Positions 43,262 through 54,307 of a DNA stretch of 64,000 nucleotides are shown piece after piece. This DNA is from Echinarachnius parma (Eukaryota; Echinodermata; Echinoidea; Clypeasteroida; Echinarachniidae): the NCBI GenBank assembly GCA_037951105.1, contig JBAMJV010005494.1, forward strand, positions 62,001 to 126,000, read 5' to 3'. Positions within the stretch are counted from its first letter, which is position 1; every line of letters starts with the position of its first letter. Position numbers and translations under genes: made by a program. A model generated the notes under the pieces. The model had not been told where the DNA came from. It did not search any database and saw nothing but the letters and a program-made list of their open reading frames with translations.

Positions 43262-44460
43262 TTGCATTTTCTTCACAGCATGACATCATTTCCGATCCTG
43301 ACTGGCCAAGATCTAGTAACGCATCGCATCAGGAGAGTCTGTCACCTGAGCACACACTCTCTTTGTGCGCGTCACGTCCACGGGCTCATCATGACATGAT
43401 AGCGGAAGTATGATAATTGCCCATGGGAAATATTCCTTTCTTGTCGTTTATTCTTTTTCTTATATAAAGGTGCATTGAGGGTTCTGGAACTCTGATATGA
43501 TTTAATAATAATTTGGAATGGGGCAAATTTGTATCATTATTTTTACAAATTCCTTCTCTCTACAATAATTTCTACATTTGGGTAAACATTTGCATTGTGC
43601 ACATCACGTCCACGGGCTCATCATGACATGATAGCGGAAGTATGATAATTGCGCAATGGAATGTTCCTTTCTTGTCATTTATTCTTTTTCTTCTAATTCT
43701 TAAAGGTGCATTGAGGGTTCTGGAACTCTGATTTGATTTAATAATAATTTGGAATGGGGCAAATTTGTATATTATTTTTACAAATTCCTTCTCTCTACAA
43801 TAATTTCTACATTTGGGTAAACATTTGCATTGTGCGCATCACGTCCACGGGCTCATCATGACATGATAGCGGAAGTATGATAATTGCCCATGGGAAATAT
43901 TCCTTTCTTGTCATTTATTCTTTTTCTTCTAATTCTTAAAGGTGCATTGAGGGTTCTGGAACTCTGATTTGATTTAATAATAATTTGGAATGGGGCAAAT
44001 TTGTATCATTATTTTTACAAATTCCTTCTCTCTACAATAATTTCTACATTTGGGTAAACATTTGCAATGTGCGCATCACGTCCACGGGCTCATCATGACA
44101 TGATAGTGGAAGTATGATAATTGCGCGATGGAATATTCCTTTCTTGTCATGTATTCTTTGTATTCTTATTTAAGGTGCATGGAGGGTTTAGGAATTCTGA
44201 TTTCATTTAATATTGATATTTATAGGTGCAATTATTATGAAGTATTATCATTTCTACATTTCAGCAAACACTCGCTTTGTTCACATCACGTCCACAGGCT
44301 CATCATGACATGATAGCGGAAGTACGATGATTGCCCATGGGGAATATTCCCTTTTTCTGATCTCAGTCATTTCTTTCCTTCTTTTCCTTTCTTTAGTCAT
44401 TTATTCTTTATCTTCTTCTTAAAGGTGCATAATGGCTTTTGGAATTTCGATTAGATTTGA
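43262..44460 (+). repeat. ~235 bp satellite, five units
   Basis: CATCACGTCCACGGGCTCAT recurs near 43371 (CGTCACG variant), 43602, 43837, 44074 and 44284. Units 1-4 are nearly identical; spacing is about 233-237 bp, then 210. In the decayed fifth unit the block from CACATCACGTCCACAGGCTC through ATAGCGGAAGTACGATGATT stays close to the others. The core contains the palindrome ATCATGACATGAT and an ETS-like CGGAAGT. Confidence 0.92.
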
Positions 44461-44464
44461 TTTG

Positions 44465-45250
44465 ATGTAATAATAACATGATACAATTCAACAATAGCAG
44501 AAGTATCATACATGTTTTATTGAACTGTATATATTTTTCAATACCATAAACTAAATCCAGTTCTAATTGTTATCAAGTGGTTCGTGTTGTTCTTACTGGT
44601 GATTGTATGCAATTTTGAAGCTAGATCTATCCAAGCTTCCATACCATAGAATTGGCTGTGTTATTTTCAAGTAAACTCCTTGATATTTTGACCACAGACA
44701 GAAATATAATTTGATACCATTGTCAAGAGCCAGAATGTCTCTTTAATACTTTAGCCCTACTTTCCATATACTTTATTTTGCAGAACTTTAATCATGAGGG
44801 TTCTGTTTGCAAGCCTGTCTGCTACACCGAAGCAAGGTCTTCCTGGAAGTCATCAGACATGAAATCCTTTAAAAGAGAACAGCATTATTGATTCAACACA
44901 CTGCAAATGTCCTTTATTCAAAAAGTGAATTATATTTCCAGACTGAGATATATGATATTTGAAAATGGACCATTCATTGATTGTTTCAAATCCTCAACTT
45001 TCTAGAAAAACAATTTCATGTTTTTCGCGAGAAGTTCAGGTTTGACATGATCGTAAAAACCAGACATAATTGATTTGATTCGTTCCGCTGTTATATTTAG
45101 TACATTCAAGAAAATAATTACATTTTACAGACATAATGAGAAATGCGATACTTAGGAGACATATACCATTTATTGATTCTGTTCTACATTTTCTAAACTA
45201 ATTACTTCTTCTACTTCTTCTTCTTCCAGTACTGTGCAGAACCTCCTAGG
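44465..45250. other. No recognised feature
   Basis: AT-rich; TTC repeats near 45210-45228 only. Confidence 0.5.
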
Positions 45251-45251
45251 A

Positions 45252-45731
45252 CAGAGATGCCAACCTTCACAAACCAAAAAAAGGTATTCTGAGAGGTAAA
45301 AAAAAGTATTTTGAACCCCAAAAAAGTATTTTCAGAGTTGCCAACCTTTAGAGGCAAAAAAACATATTTTTTCGCTTAGCCAATTCGCGCAGCAAAAATA
45401 CCCTTTACGCGCGCGTTAATATAAAAGTTGGTTCGGTCGATCACACCAGCGTTTGAATGAGTTTGTTCGGTTTATTTGTGTTATATTTAAAATATGTATC
45501 TGGAGTAATAGTTTATCAGGGTTCAACGTAAATCTTTTTGCCGTTTTCCGATCGTTTCTATAGAGAGTACAAACAAAATATTAAAAAATTTTAAAAAAAT
45601 AATAATAATTGTTTTTTTTTTTCATTTTTTTTTCCCCCAAAAAACGTATTTTATTAGGGGAAAACGTACTGCCGTATTTTGAGTGAAAAAACGTAACAAA
45701 TACGGCAAAAACGGAATGGTTGGCATCTCTG
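45252..45731. mobile_element. hAT-like MITE, CAGAGATGCCAACC family, copy 1
   Basis: CAGAGATGCCAACC at the left and GGTTGGCATCTCTG at the right, perfect 14 bp TIRs. TAGGA occurs on both sides (45247-45251, 45732-45736). GCGCGCGTTAATATAAAAGT and TCGGTCGATCACACCAGCGT mark the interior. Close to the 56144 copy. Confidence 0.9.
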
Positions 45732-45749
45732 TAGGAATATATACTTACC

Positions 45750-45968
45750 AACCCAAATAATACTTTTTTTCACGAGGGCTATTTTGAAAATTTTGAGGGA
45801 AATCAAAATCCAAACACTTCAATCGTAAATTATATCTTTAACGAAAGGGACACCCGAAAAACCAAACCCTGTTCCATGCTATATACATATACAACAATGT
45901 GTATAACATAATCACTAGAGTTCTAAGTAAGATTTGTGGATGTGGGCAATGTTACTAGATCCCTTTAA
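45750..45968 (-). mobile_element. TTAAAGGG ~390 bp family, 3' fragment
   Basis: AATCCAAACACTTCAATCGT, TTAACGAAAGGGACACCCGA, CACTAGAGTTCTAAGTAAG and the terminal ATGTTACTAGATCCCTTTAA. Confidence 0.7.
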
Positions 45969-46220
45969 GCAATGTTAACAATAAAGTGGACTGATTGATG
46001 CATCAAGCGTAGTTTCCCTCTCATCACTCTACCTGATTTCATCTCCCGTTCCGTGTAAACATTTTGCAGTGCGATCTCATTTTCTGGTCGCAAACAATCA
46101 AACGAGTCTTGATGGTGTGCCTTTCTAATTGTTACCCCTTTGAGGGTTCTGCCCTAGAAACCTGGGGACTCGTTGTCTGAATTTACACATTTTTGTGTAG
46201 TGGTTCTTTTGTGTGTTAAT

Positions 46221-46610
46221 TTAAAGGGATCTAGTAACTTTGTTGGCACATGCAAAAAGTGATGAGTGATTAATGAAATGTGTATTGGATTAATCTGATA
46301 TGTCCCCAAAGTAATGTGTGAAAATTTCACGTTAATTGGATGTTTTTTGGCTGACATATGAGCAAAAATGCAAAGTGATATTCACTAACTCATTGTACTT
46401 ACTTTGTACACGGCATGAAATTATCCCATAGACAATTTCATATCTGAACACTTCAATCGTAAATATCTTTTGAACGAAGTGGAAATTCGAAAAAACCGAA
46501 ACCTGTCCTGTGCTTTTATTGTTAATATGAATATATGATAAGGTATGAGAGAGCCACTAGAGTTCCAAGTAAGTTTTGAGGATTTGGACAGTGTTACTAA
46601 GTCCCTTTAA
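46221..46610 (-). mobile_element. TTAAAGGG ~390 bp family, full-length copy
   Basis: TTAAAGGGATCTAGTAACTT to GTGTTACTAAGTCCCTTTAA, 390 bp with TTAA at both ends. Interior landmarks are in the usual order. Confidence 0.9.
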
Positions 46611-46797
46611 GCATGAATGTTCTGCTGACTAAAAAGAGATATTGTTCTGCAGTAATGGCTGTCAACTCATGTTTGTCTGAATGTAAAAGAGATTCCTCCG
46701 CTAGCTCTTTTCACATTTATAAAAACTAAAATAAAGAATGCCTGACCTGTTTTTGTATGGAAATTAAATCAAACATGCCTGTATTTGTATACTAGTA

Positions 46798-46880
46798 TTA
46801 ACCCATTGCCTACAGTAACCTTGTGGGACCTGTATTAATACTATATAAATTTCAAAGTCTAGTACTAGTGAACAGGTTAA
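46798..46880 (-). mobile_element. TTAA-80 element, 83 bp copy
   Basis: TTAACCCATTGCCTACAGTA to AGTGAACAGGTTAA. Confidence 0.85.
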
Positions 46881-47118
46881 GTTGGTATAACATTCATTCT
46901 AATGTATTTTTACCTTTCTAAATGCAACCTACTTTTTAGCCTAACGTTTGTTTAGAAACTAACCATGTATTGTATACTTTTCAATAAAGAACAACAAAAT
47001 ATGGAAGGTGGAACTAATAAAGCCATTGAACACCATTTGATTTTCGTGTCAAACAAAATGCAGATTCATCAAAGAGCCAATGCAGCCAATGTATTCTTCA
47101 GGGCCAGTCATGAATCGG

Positions 47119-47645
47119 TTAAAGGGATAGTTTCCGTAAAGAGTACAGTTTTGGTCAAACTGAATTTTAATAACCAAAACCTGCACCATTACATTACAAA
47201 CTAATAGTTATAACTCCACCATGATCGAAAGGTATAACATATTACAAACGACTAAGTAAAAAGCCTGTTATCATTACAAAAAGAGCCGTTAAATCTCAAG
47301 AGGGATCTCTCTCTAAAAATGCATTGGTTTCAACCATTTTAAATAAAAAATTGTGCATGTGATGTTTTGTTAAAATGATCATTAAATAGAGAGATCATTA
47401 TCAACTATTTAAAAATAAGCATTTTTTTGTTAACGGCTGGTTCAAAATTATTGAGTTATTGTGGGGCCCCACAATAATTACAAATGGTTATCAGCCGTAT
47501 CTGAACCGAGTTTGATCAAATAAAGTTTATTCTGTCTTTAACGTTGCATGCTCTTTCAAACTTGACACTCAGTTTTTCATTACCTCACAAAAAATTATTT
47601 TGTGCATGCAGCGCCCTCTATACCAAAACTCAACTATCCCTTTAA
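47119..47645 (-). mobile_element. TTAAAGGG ~540 bp family, 527 bp copy
   Basis: TTAAAGGGATAGTTTCCGTA at the left carries a ~14 bp insertion relative to 38590; the right end is AACTCAACTATCCCTTTAA. It abuts GGGCCAGTCATGAATCGG, a piece of a TTAA-93 end, and so may have used that element's TTAA. Confidence 0.88.
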
Positions 47646-47809
47646 GTAAACATTAGGCATTCCACTTGAAAGCCGAAAAGGCGAGGCTGCAATTTAATCT
47701 GATTAGATTGAATGATTACAAATGTACACATTCAGGTCCAGAGAGAGGGAGAAAAAAGGGCGAGCAATCTGGAGATTATGGAATTTTTGTTTGAACAATA
47801 GATTCTGTT

Positions 47810-48955
47810 TTCCCCAAGAGACAAGCGTCCGAAAGGAGTGGGGGATAATTTGATTTGCGCGCTCATGAATGCAAATACCGGTTTACCATAATATATTTTA
47901 GTTTATTTTACTTCATGAATGTAGAAAGTAAACCTTGCATTTTTGTATCTGCATTGTTTCATGGATAGTGCATAAAGAATGTCTTAAAGGGCAACATCTC
48001 TATTAAAAAAGTATGTCTCACATGAGGAAAATTCACTATTTAAGATTTTTTGGCTTGTTTCCATATATTCTGTTTTCCCCAAGAGACAAGCGCCCGAAAG
48101 GAGCGGAGGATAATTTGATTTGCGCGCTCATGAATGCAAATAAAGTTATACCATAATATATTTTTATTTTCATTAAGTTTATTTTACTTCATGAATGTAG
48201 AAAGCAAACCTCGCATTTTTTATCTGCATTGTTTCATGGATAGTGCATAAAGAATGTCTTAAAGGGCAACATCTCTTTTTAAAAAGTACATGTATGTCTC
48301 ACATGAGAAAAATTCACTATTTAAGATTTGTTGGCTTGTTTCCATAGATTCTGTTTTCCCCAAGAGACAAGCGTCAGAAAGGAATGGAGGATAATTCGAT
48401 TTGCGCACTCATGAATGCAAATAAAGTTATGTATACCATAATATATTTTTGTTTTCATTTTGTTTTATTTTACTTCATTTTTTATATTTTTTTATATTTT
48501 ACGTAGAAAGTAATGTAGCAGTCACACCGCAAAACCGAATCCAAACCGACACGAGATCGAACTTCCACTTTATCGGGCACCGACAAGAGCCTGAAGTGGG
48601 GTTAGCACTCAGTCTCAACAAAAGAGACCGACAATTCCGATACCACTCCGACACCAAACCGCTAGCACCCCGAACGTTCCCGAAACGTCCCCTGAACGTC
48701 CCCTGAACGTCCCCGGAACGTCCCCGGAACGTCCCCGGAACGTCCCCGAAACGTCCCCGAAACGTCCCCGAATTGTTCGGTCTCGTGTCGGTTTGGATTC
48801 GGTTTGGCGGTGTGACTGCTACATTAACCTTGCGGGGGTTTTGATCTGCTTGTTTTATGAAATGGTGCATAAAGAATGTCTTAAAAGGCAAAATCTCTAT
48901 TTTAAAAATGTCTCACATGTGAAAAAGTCACTATTCAAGATTTTTTGGCTTGTTT
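47810..48955 (+). repeat. ~270 bp tandem array, three units
   Basis: Shared: TCTGTTTTCCCCAAGAGACA, AGCGTCCGAAAGGAGTG, TTTGCGCGCTCATGAATGCA, ATAGTGCATAAAGAATGTCT and TTGGCTTGTTTCCATA. Unit 3 contains the MITE at 48514-48823. Confidence 0.88.
48514..48823. mobile_element. PIF/Harbinger-like MITE, ~48 bp TIRs, 11 bp internal minisatellite
   Basis: TGTAGCAGTCACACCGCAAA, ACCGAATCCAAACCGACACG, AGATCGAA at the left is matched, with about two changes, by the inverted right end. TAA flanks both sides. Units 1-2 of the host array read GAAAGTAAACCTTGC / GAAAGCAAACCTCGC without the insert. The middle (48672-48775) is about nine tandem copies of an 11 bp unit, GGAACGTCCCC. The 130-codon minus-strand frame comes from this repeat. 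Confidence 0.9.
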
Positions 48956-49034
48956 CAATGGATAAGTAAATTGTGGTCACTGCACGGAAATATAATATTT
49001 GCATTGCAGAAGAACAGCCTTTGGCTGCAACATG

Positions 49035-49245
49035 TTGAAATTAAATCAAATCAAATCAAATTATTAAAGCAAATCAAATCAAATTATATTCAATTTAAAC
49101 TTAATTAATTCAAATCAAATACAAAATTTATATTCCATTTAAACTGAATCAAATCAAATCAAATCAAATTATATTACATTAAACTAAATAAAATAAAATA
49201 AAATCAATTAAACTAAATCAAATTTAATCAAATCAAATCATGGGT
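49035..49245 (+). repeat. Degenerate (AAATC)n tract
   Basis: AATCAAATCAAATCAAATTA-type repetition with interruptions. Confidence 0.85.
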
Positions 49246-49249
49246 ACTC

Positions 49250-50470
49250 AAGCTCAAACTCATTTACCATTGGCGGATACATAGACAATTTATTTCCGTA
49301 CGCTTCATCACAAAACATCCTTTAATAAGGTTGATTTCAATATGTCTATCAAGGGCTACTTGTTAGTTGACAAAGAAAAAACATATATTTGTATATCAGA
49401 TGATGACGTCATAATGAAGGGAAATTGAGCTTTTCCTATTGGTTGATTACCGATGCATAATCCGGTATAGTAAACGTTACTACCCGGGAACGTGCACTAT
49501 AACATCAATTTATGCACGCTATGTGTGTACAAATTTCCCATAGAGAGCCAAACGAGCCACGTAGGGGATGGCCTTGGAGTGCGTAACGTGTGTTAATGCG
49601 CCTGTTCTTGAATGGGAAATCTGTGCAATGCGCGCAGTTATTTATAACACGCGCTGGCGCTGGCACAAAGTACTCAAGGCCTACAATAGATCAATGGAGG
49701 GAACACTCACAACATGAGCAAGGTGGTTCAACAATATGATAACAAAATCAGTTCCTAAAATTAATCATCTTATATAACAAATAGTACATGATTCTTGTCG
49801 TTAAATATTCCACAATACATACCTTTACATTTTGAATTTCACTCGTGCAATTATATTGCACTCGGCCTGCGGCCTCGATGCAATATTAAATGCACTCGAG
49901 AAATTAAAACTGTATCGGTGTCTATTCTGGTATATTCAGCTCCAAACCATGCACTATTTGTATAAAAGTAAATGTACATGTATGTATGGATTCAGCATTG
50001 TATTTCGTTTTCTTTGGAAGTGGATGAATTATACAAATTGCCAACACTTGTAACTAGAGAGTGATTGAATGCATTACATGTACATTTGCTTTGCTTGTGT
50101 GTGGACGTGTGAGAGCAAATGTGTGTGTATGGGTATGTTTGCATTTTGTTTGTGTGAGAAAATTAATATGTAGATTTTTATTACATGTGTCTATGTTTAT
50201 ATGAGCAAATATGTGCTTAGTATATAATTTAGATAGATCTCTGTGTACATACTATATGGTGGTTTTGTGTGAATGTTATAAATGTATTTGTTATCTAATG
50301 TAGATAGTAAACAACTGATAATGTATTCGGAACAAATTATGACGTGATAAATACTAAGTGTATGATGAGTATAATATAACTCTACAAAGGCGTGAAAATA
50401 CTTAAATTACAATTTGTCTCCATTGTTATGAAGTTGAACAATTTTATCGAAATCAGAAAATTACATTGTA
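49250..50470. other. Mostly single-copy-looking sequence, no gene recognised
   Basis: No repeat family of this window is present except GTGTGTG-like words near 50095-50160. The 73-codon frame at 49832-50053 has no recognised motif. Confidence 0.45.
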
Positions 50471-50476
50471 AAAACA

Positions 50477-50556
50477 TTAACCCCTTGTCTACGGGAACCT
50501 GGTGGGTTGTGTACACAATCAAAGGGGATTTCAGAAACTCGAAGGGAACGGGTTAT
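50477..50556 (-). mobile_element. TTAA-80 element, 80 bp copy
   Basis: TTAACCCCTTGTCTACGGGA to CGAAGGGAACGGGTTAT; the last base of TTAA is changed. Confidence 0.88.
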
Positions 50557-50732
50557 AGCAAAACATAATTTGTTTGTGCTCAAAACTATCAGGTATGTAA
50601 AAGATGTCGCAGTGGAAAATGTTTAGGAGCATCAGCTCCAAGAAACCATGGGCCCTAGGTCTATGATATCATGATTTCTCTTGGGAGGACTTTTGTTCAA
50701 TGCAAATCAAATCCTAAAATGCCGGGCAGATA

Positions 50733-51004
50733 TATACTACTAAAAAAAGTTAAGGACCACTTTTTTCTTAACTTGTATTTTTTTCTCCAAGCAATGAGTG
50801 AGGTCTAGTTGTTTTATTTTTGGTTTGTCTAGATGGTGTTCTCATTGGAATAACAAACATGATGCAAGAGACATTATGCAACAACTGAACCACATGTGAA
50901 ATTGATTACAGTGTGTTTGAGGTAATTCAGGAGTAAAATATCTCATATAAAAAGTATACACGAAATGAAAAGTGCATGTCCTTAACTTTTTTTTTAGTAG
51001 TGTA
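50733..51004. mobile_element. Tc1/mariner-like MITE, 272 bp
   Basis: TATACTACTAAAAAAAGTTA, AGGAC at the left; the reversed right end is TACACTACTAAAAAAAAAGT, TAAGGAC. Terminal TA on each side fits a TA duplication. No transposase frame. Confidence 0.88.
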
Positions 51005-51009
51005 TTTGC

Positions 51010-51365
51010 AAGCTACCCATAACAAAAAATCAATAGAATAGATGATGGCAAAAAATCAACATTAAGTCAATTGTAGTCACAAGTGCACCTGGCAGCGTTG
51101 ATATAGTAATATAAACTTCCAGCATTTAAAAGGGAATCGAATGATCCCTGGGTATGTAAAACCAGCGGCAAAACACAGCTTGGACACCTGGTTGACTCTG
51201 CATGCATTTATGTATGATAGCGTATGGTGAGAGTGAGAAGGGCATTAAGTCAATTGTTTACCAAATTGAGTTAGTGGGAGCCAATTTATCAGACTACTTT
51301 TGATTGAACTTTTGATTAGTGGAATACTTATATTAATATCAAAAGTTATATCATCCGTTGAGAGT
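51010..51365. other. No clear feature
   Basis: GAGAGTGAGAAGGGCATTAA near 51231 resembles AGAGAAGGGCGTTAAGTCAC at 33051 and AGAGAAGGGCACCGATTCAC at 51884. It may be an unresolved dispersed repeat. Confidence 0.3.
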
Positions 51366-51367
51366 GA

Positions 51368-51524
51368 TACATATCATACATATCTTTGTAACGAAAGGGA
51401 AATTTGAAAAACCGAAACCTGTCCCGTGATTTTATTGTTAATACGAATACAACAAGGTATAAGGGAACCGCTAGAATTAAAATTTTATTTTGAGGATTTG
51501 GACAATGTTACTAAGTCCCTTTAA
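51368..51524 (-). mobile_element. TTAAAGGG ~390 bp family, 3' fragment
   Basis: Nearly identical to 27665-27823: TTGTAACGAAAGGGAAATTT, GATTTTATTGTTAATACGAA, ACAATGTTACTAAGTCCCTT, TAA. The head half is missing. Confidence 0.85.
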
Positions 51525-51529
51525 GACAA

Positions 51530-52185
51530 TTTTAACCCCTGCAGATAATTCAATATATCCATATGTGTAAAGGTGTGTCCCTAGTTATGGCATATTTTCC
51601 CTCTGAACTGTACCATGTACAAATTGAAATTCAACAGTATCAAATGAATCAATGAATTTAGTGTAGAAGCCCTAGGAAATGTTCAGATTTGTTTTTCGTT
51701 GTAATGAAATCCAGACGATAAATCTTGATTACTTGTGACAGGTCTATTTATCACTCGTTTCCAATTAGCAGTCTCGTTTAAAATGTCATGCAGTAAATGG
51801 GGCCATGAGTTTTATTACTTCGGATGAGCGTGGCTGTTCCAATCAGTTACACCCAGCCAACCTACATATCGTCAGTTTAGAAAGAGAAGGGCACCGATTC
51901 ACTTTTTGTACTTCCAAAAATTTTATTTTTTTTAAAGCTTGATAGCCATAACAAACCTAATTTAGCTCTCTTATACTTACTATAAATACATGTATGTACA
52001 AAACTATAAATAATTGTTATCTGAATATCAGAAATAATATCAGAAAGAATACCAAATATTAATGGTTCAATCTTCTTAATTTATTTATTTGATCTTGCTA
52101 TGATATTGTGTATTTTCATATGTTTTGCTTTAGTTTTGAGCTAATAAAAACTTTAAAGAAAAATAAAAGTTCAATATAAGATGCA
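51530..52185. other. No recognised feature
   Basis: AT-rich sequence with a T/A-rich stretch near 51920-51945. Confidence 0.45.
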
Positions 52186-52189
52186 ATTT

Positions 52190-52434
52190 TTAAGGATCTA
52201 GTAAATTTGTTGACATGTGCAAAATCTGATAAATGGTTGAATACAGATATATGTGTAATTTTGTATCCGATAAGTATAATATATTTGTGAAAATTAGAGA
52301 CTCTAAAAACCAAACCCTTCAATCGTAATAAGAGAATTTCAGAAAACCCAAACCTGCTCCATGTTTCTACTAGTAATACAATTATGTTCTCGGTAAGTTT
52401 TGTGGATTCTGACAATGTTACTAGATCCCTTTAA
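52190..52434 (-). mobile_element. TTAAAGGG ~390 bp family, internally deleted copy
   Basis: TTAAGGATCTAGTAAATTTG to AATGTTACTAGATCCCTTTA, A. Only 245 bp: the middle (CACTTTGCATTTTTGCTC region) is missing while both ends remain. Confidence 0.85.
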
Positions 52435-52458
52435 CTAGCATTTAATAACTGGATCTTT

Positions 52459-52996
52459 AAAGGGGTAGTTTAGTTTTGGTAGAGAGGGCGCTGCACATCA
52501 CAATTTTGTTGTGAGGTAATGAAAAACTGAGTGTCGAATTTGAGAGAACATGCAATTTTAATGGCAGAATAAACTTTATTTGGTCAAAATCGACCCAGAA
52601 ATGGCTGAAATATCAATAAATATATCTGATCTTATAATTATTTGGGGCCCAAATAATTAGACGATTTTTCAACAAATTAAAAAAATGCTTGCACTTTTTC
52701 AAAATTTTCAAAAGCGTTTTTAAATAGTTGTTTAGGATCTCTCTATTTAATCATTATTTCAATAAAACATCACATGCATAATTTTGTATGAAAAATGGTT
52801 GAAACTAATGCCTTTTTAAAAAGCGCCCTCTTGTGTTTTAATGGCTCTTTTTGAATGATAACGGGCTTTTTACTTAGTCGTTTGTAATTTTGTATACCTT
52901 TCGAGCATGGTGGAGTTATAACTATTAGTTTATAATGTTACTGTCCAGGTTTGGTTACTAAAGTTCAGCCTTACCAAAACTGTACTACCCCTTTAA
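52459..52996 (+). mobile_element. TTAAAGGG ~540 bp family, 538 bp copy
   Basis: TTAAAGGGGTAGTTTAGTTT to AAAACTGTACTACCCCTTTA, A. Very similar to 24651-25194. Only ~25 bp separate it from the ~390 bp family copy upstream. Confidence 0.92.
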
Positions 52997-53084
52997 GTCT
53001 GAATGATCTTATTTGTAAACGAAACGAAAAGAGAGGAATAAAATGGAGATACATGTATGCATTCTGTTGTGCTATGTTCTACAG

Positions 53085-53178
53085 GTAAGTGGTAATACAA
53101 TTACAATGAGGTATGTAAGAACCACTAGAGTTCTTGGTAAGTTTCTTGGATTCTTACTATAGATCCCGTTTTAACTAG
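53085..53178 (-). mobile_element. TTAAAGGG ~390 bp family, short 3' fragment
   Basis: ACAATTACAATGAGGTATGT, AAGAACCACTAGAGTTCTTG, GTAAGTTTCTTGGATTC and AGATCCCGTTTTAA. Confidence 0.55.
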
Positions 53179-53238
53179 CATTATAACTGGATCTGTAAGG
53201 TCTGAATGTTCATACAAACAAAGAAACAAAGAAAGGAA

Positions 53239-53451
53239 TCAAATGGAGACGCTTTCTGGCATGTTGCGTCTTGCGATGGACTGGACGGTGGATGGACGGT
53301 CGTCCTTGGGTAGTAAAATGTCAGCAGCAGATTCAATTATGATGGTAGACACGGACGTCGCGCTACGTTGCGAGTCGCACCTGTGCTGGACCAATTGGCA
53401 TTTGATTAGACGTCGCCGGATGATTCCATTTGGCATTATCTGAGACCTCAA
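53239..53451 (-). other. GC-richer island with open frames on both strands
   Basis: The minus frame gives 70 residues (MRSQIMPNGIIRRRLIKCQL...) and the plus strand is also open for 66. Base composition is clearly richer in G+C than the flanks. I recognise no domain. The minus reading has an arginine-rich start and no low complexity, so a transposase or exon remnant is possible, but nothing supports it directly. Confidence 0.2.
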
Positions 53452-53790
53452 ATGGATTAAGTCTACTTAGTTCTACTTACGCATACTTAAAGTCGTGCCT
53501 TCATGTTATTTTGCCACAGTTTAGCTTAGCAGCATGTTATTATAGAAGTATACATGTAGAATGGTGAATTGAAGAGGGGATTATTCACTAACATGTGTAC
53601 ACATTTTTCTGGCACAGTTTTAACCTTTAATCTTTACATCTTTGCGTTGGAAGCAGGCAAGGAATGATGTAACTCCGTAAGACGATGTTTTTAAGCAATA
53701 ATTTGCCCCAATTTGTACCATGTATACATCATTGTAGGACTGCAAAATGTAACTCAAATGCACATCAACAACATTTCAACTATGAACAGT

Positions 53791-54229
53791 TTAAAGGGGA
53801 CCACCAGGCAAAGAACAACACATTATTACATGTTTTGGTACCGTTTTGTGATATCAAATAGATACCCAACATTTTGCAAAGGGTTGTGTAATTCATAAAA
53901 AAAGCAATTAATTTCCACCACTTACGGAACCACGGCTATCTCGTGGTTCCACACGGGCCAGGCATTTGCGAGTGCGCCAATGCAATTCACGCGTACGTCA
54001 ATAGAATCCCGGATGATTCGTTCGCTCTGCATAGAGCGCCGCTGGCTCTGCTTGCATAATAGTCTGCGCATTCAGACCGCATGACCGCATGGCTAAGAAT
54101 GGTGATGCGTTTTCCAATTATATATTTTTTCTGAAAACATATTTTTGTGAACTTATTGAAGGAATGGAATACTAAAGATGTTACCTTTCTATAAAAAGAT
54201 TATTATTTTTGGGTGGCGGTACCCTTTAA
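53791..54229 (+). mobile_element. TTAAAGGG MITE, GGACCACCAGGCAAAG family, copy 1
   Basis: TTAAAGGGGACCACCAGGCA at the left and GGGTGGCGGTACCCTTTAA at the right. Inside: GTTTTGGTACCGTTTTGTGA, AACATTTTGCAAAGGGTTGT and AATATATTTTTTC-type words. A second copy lies inverted at 58393-58823. A small extra hairpin, ACCACGGCTATCTCGTGGT, is present only here (53931-53950). Confidence 0.9.
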
Positions 54230-54307
54230 ATACATGAAATAGAAATGTTGTACTGAAGATGGGGATTCCAATTCATGCCTTCATATTCAAACAAATGTCA
54301 CAGTTAG

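Noticed and set aside
48499-48891. 130-codon Gly/Arg/Val-rich frame resembling a low-complexity protein
   Set aside because: It is the 11 bp minisatellite and the TIRs of a MITE read in one frame.
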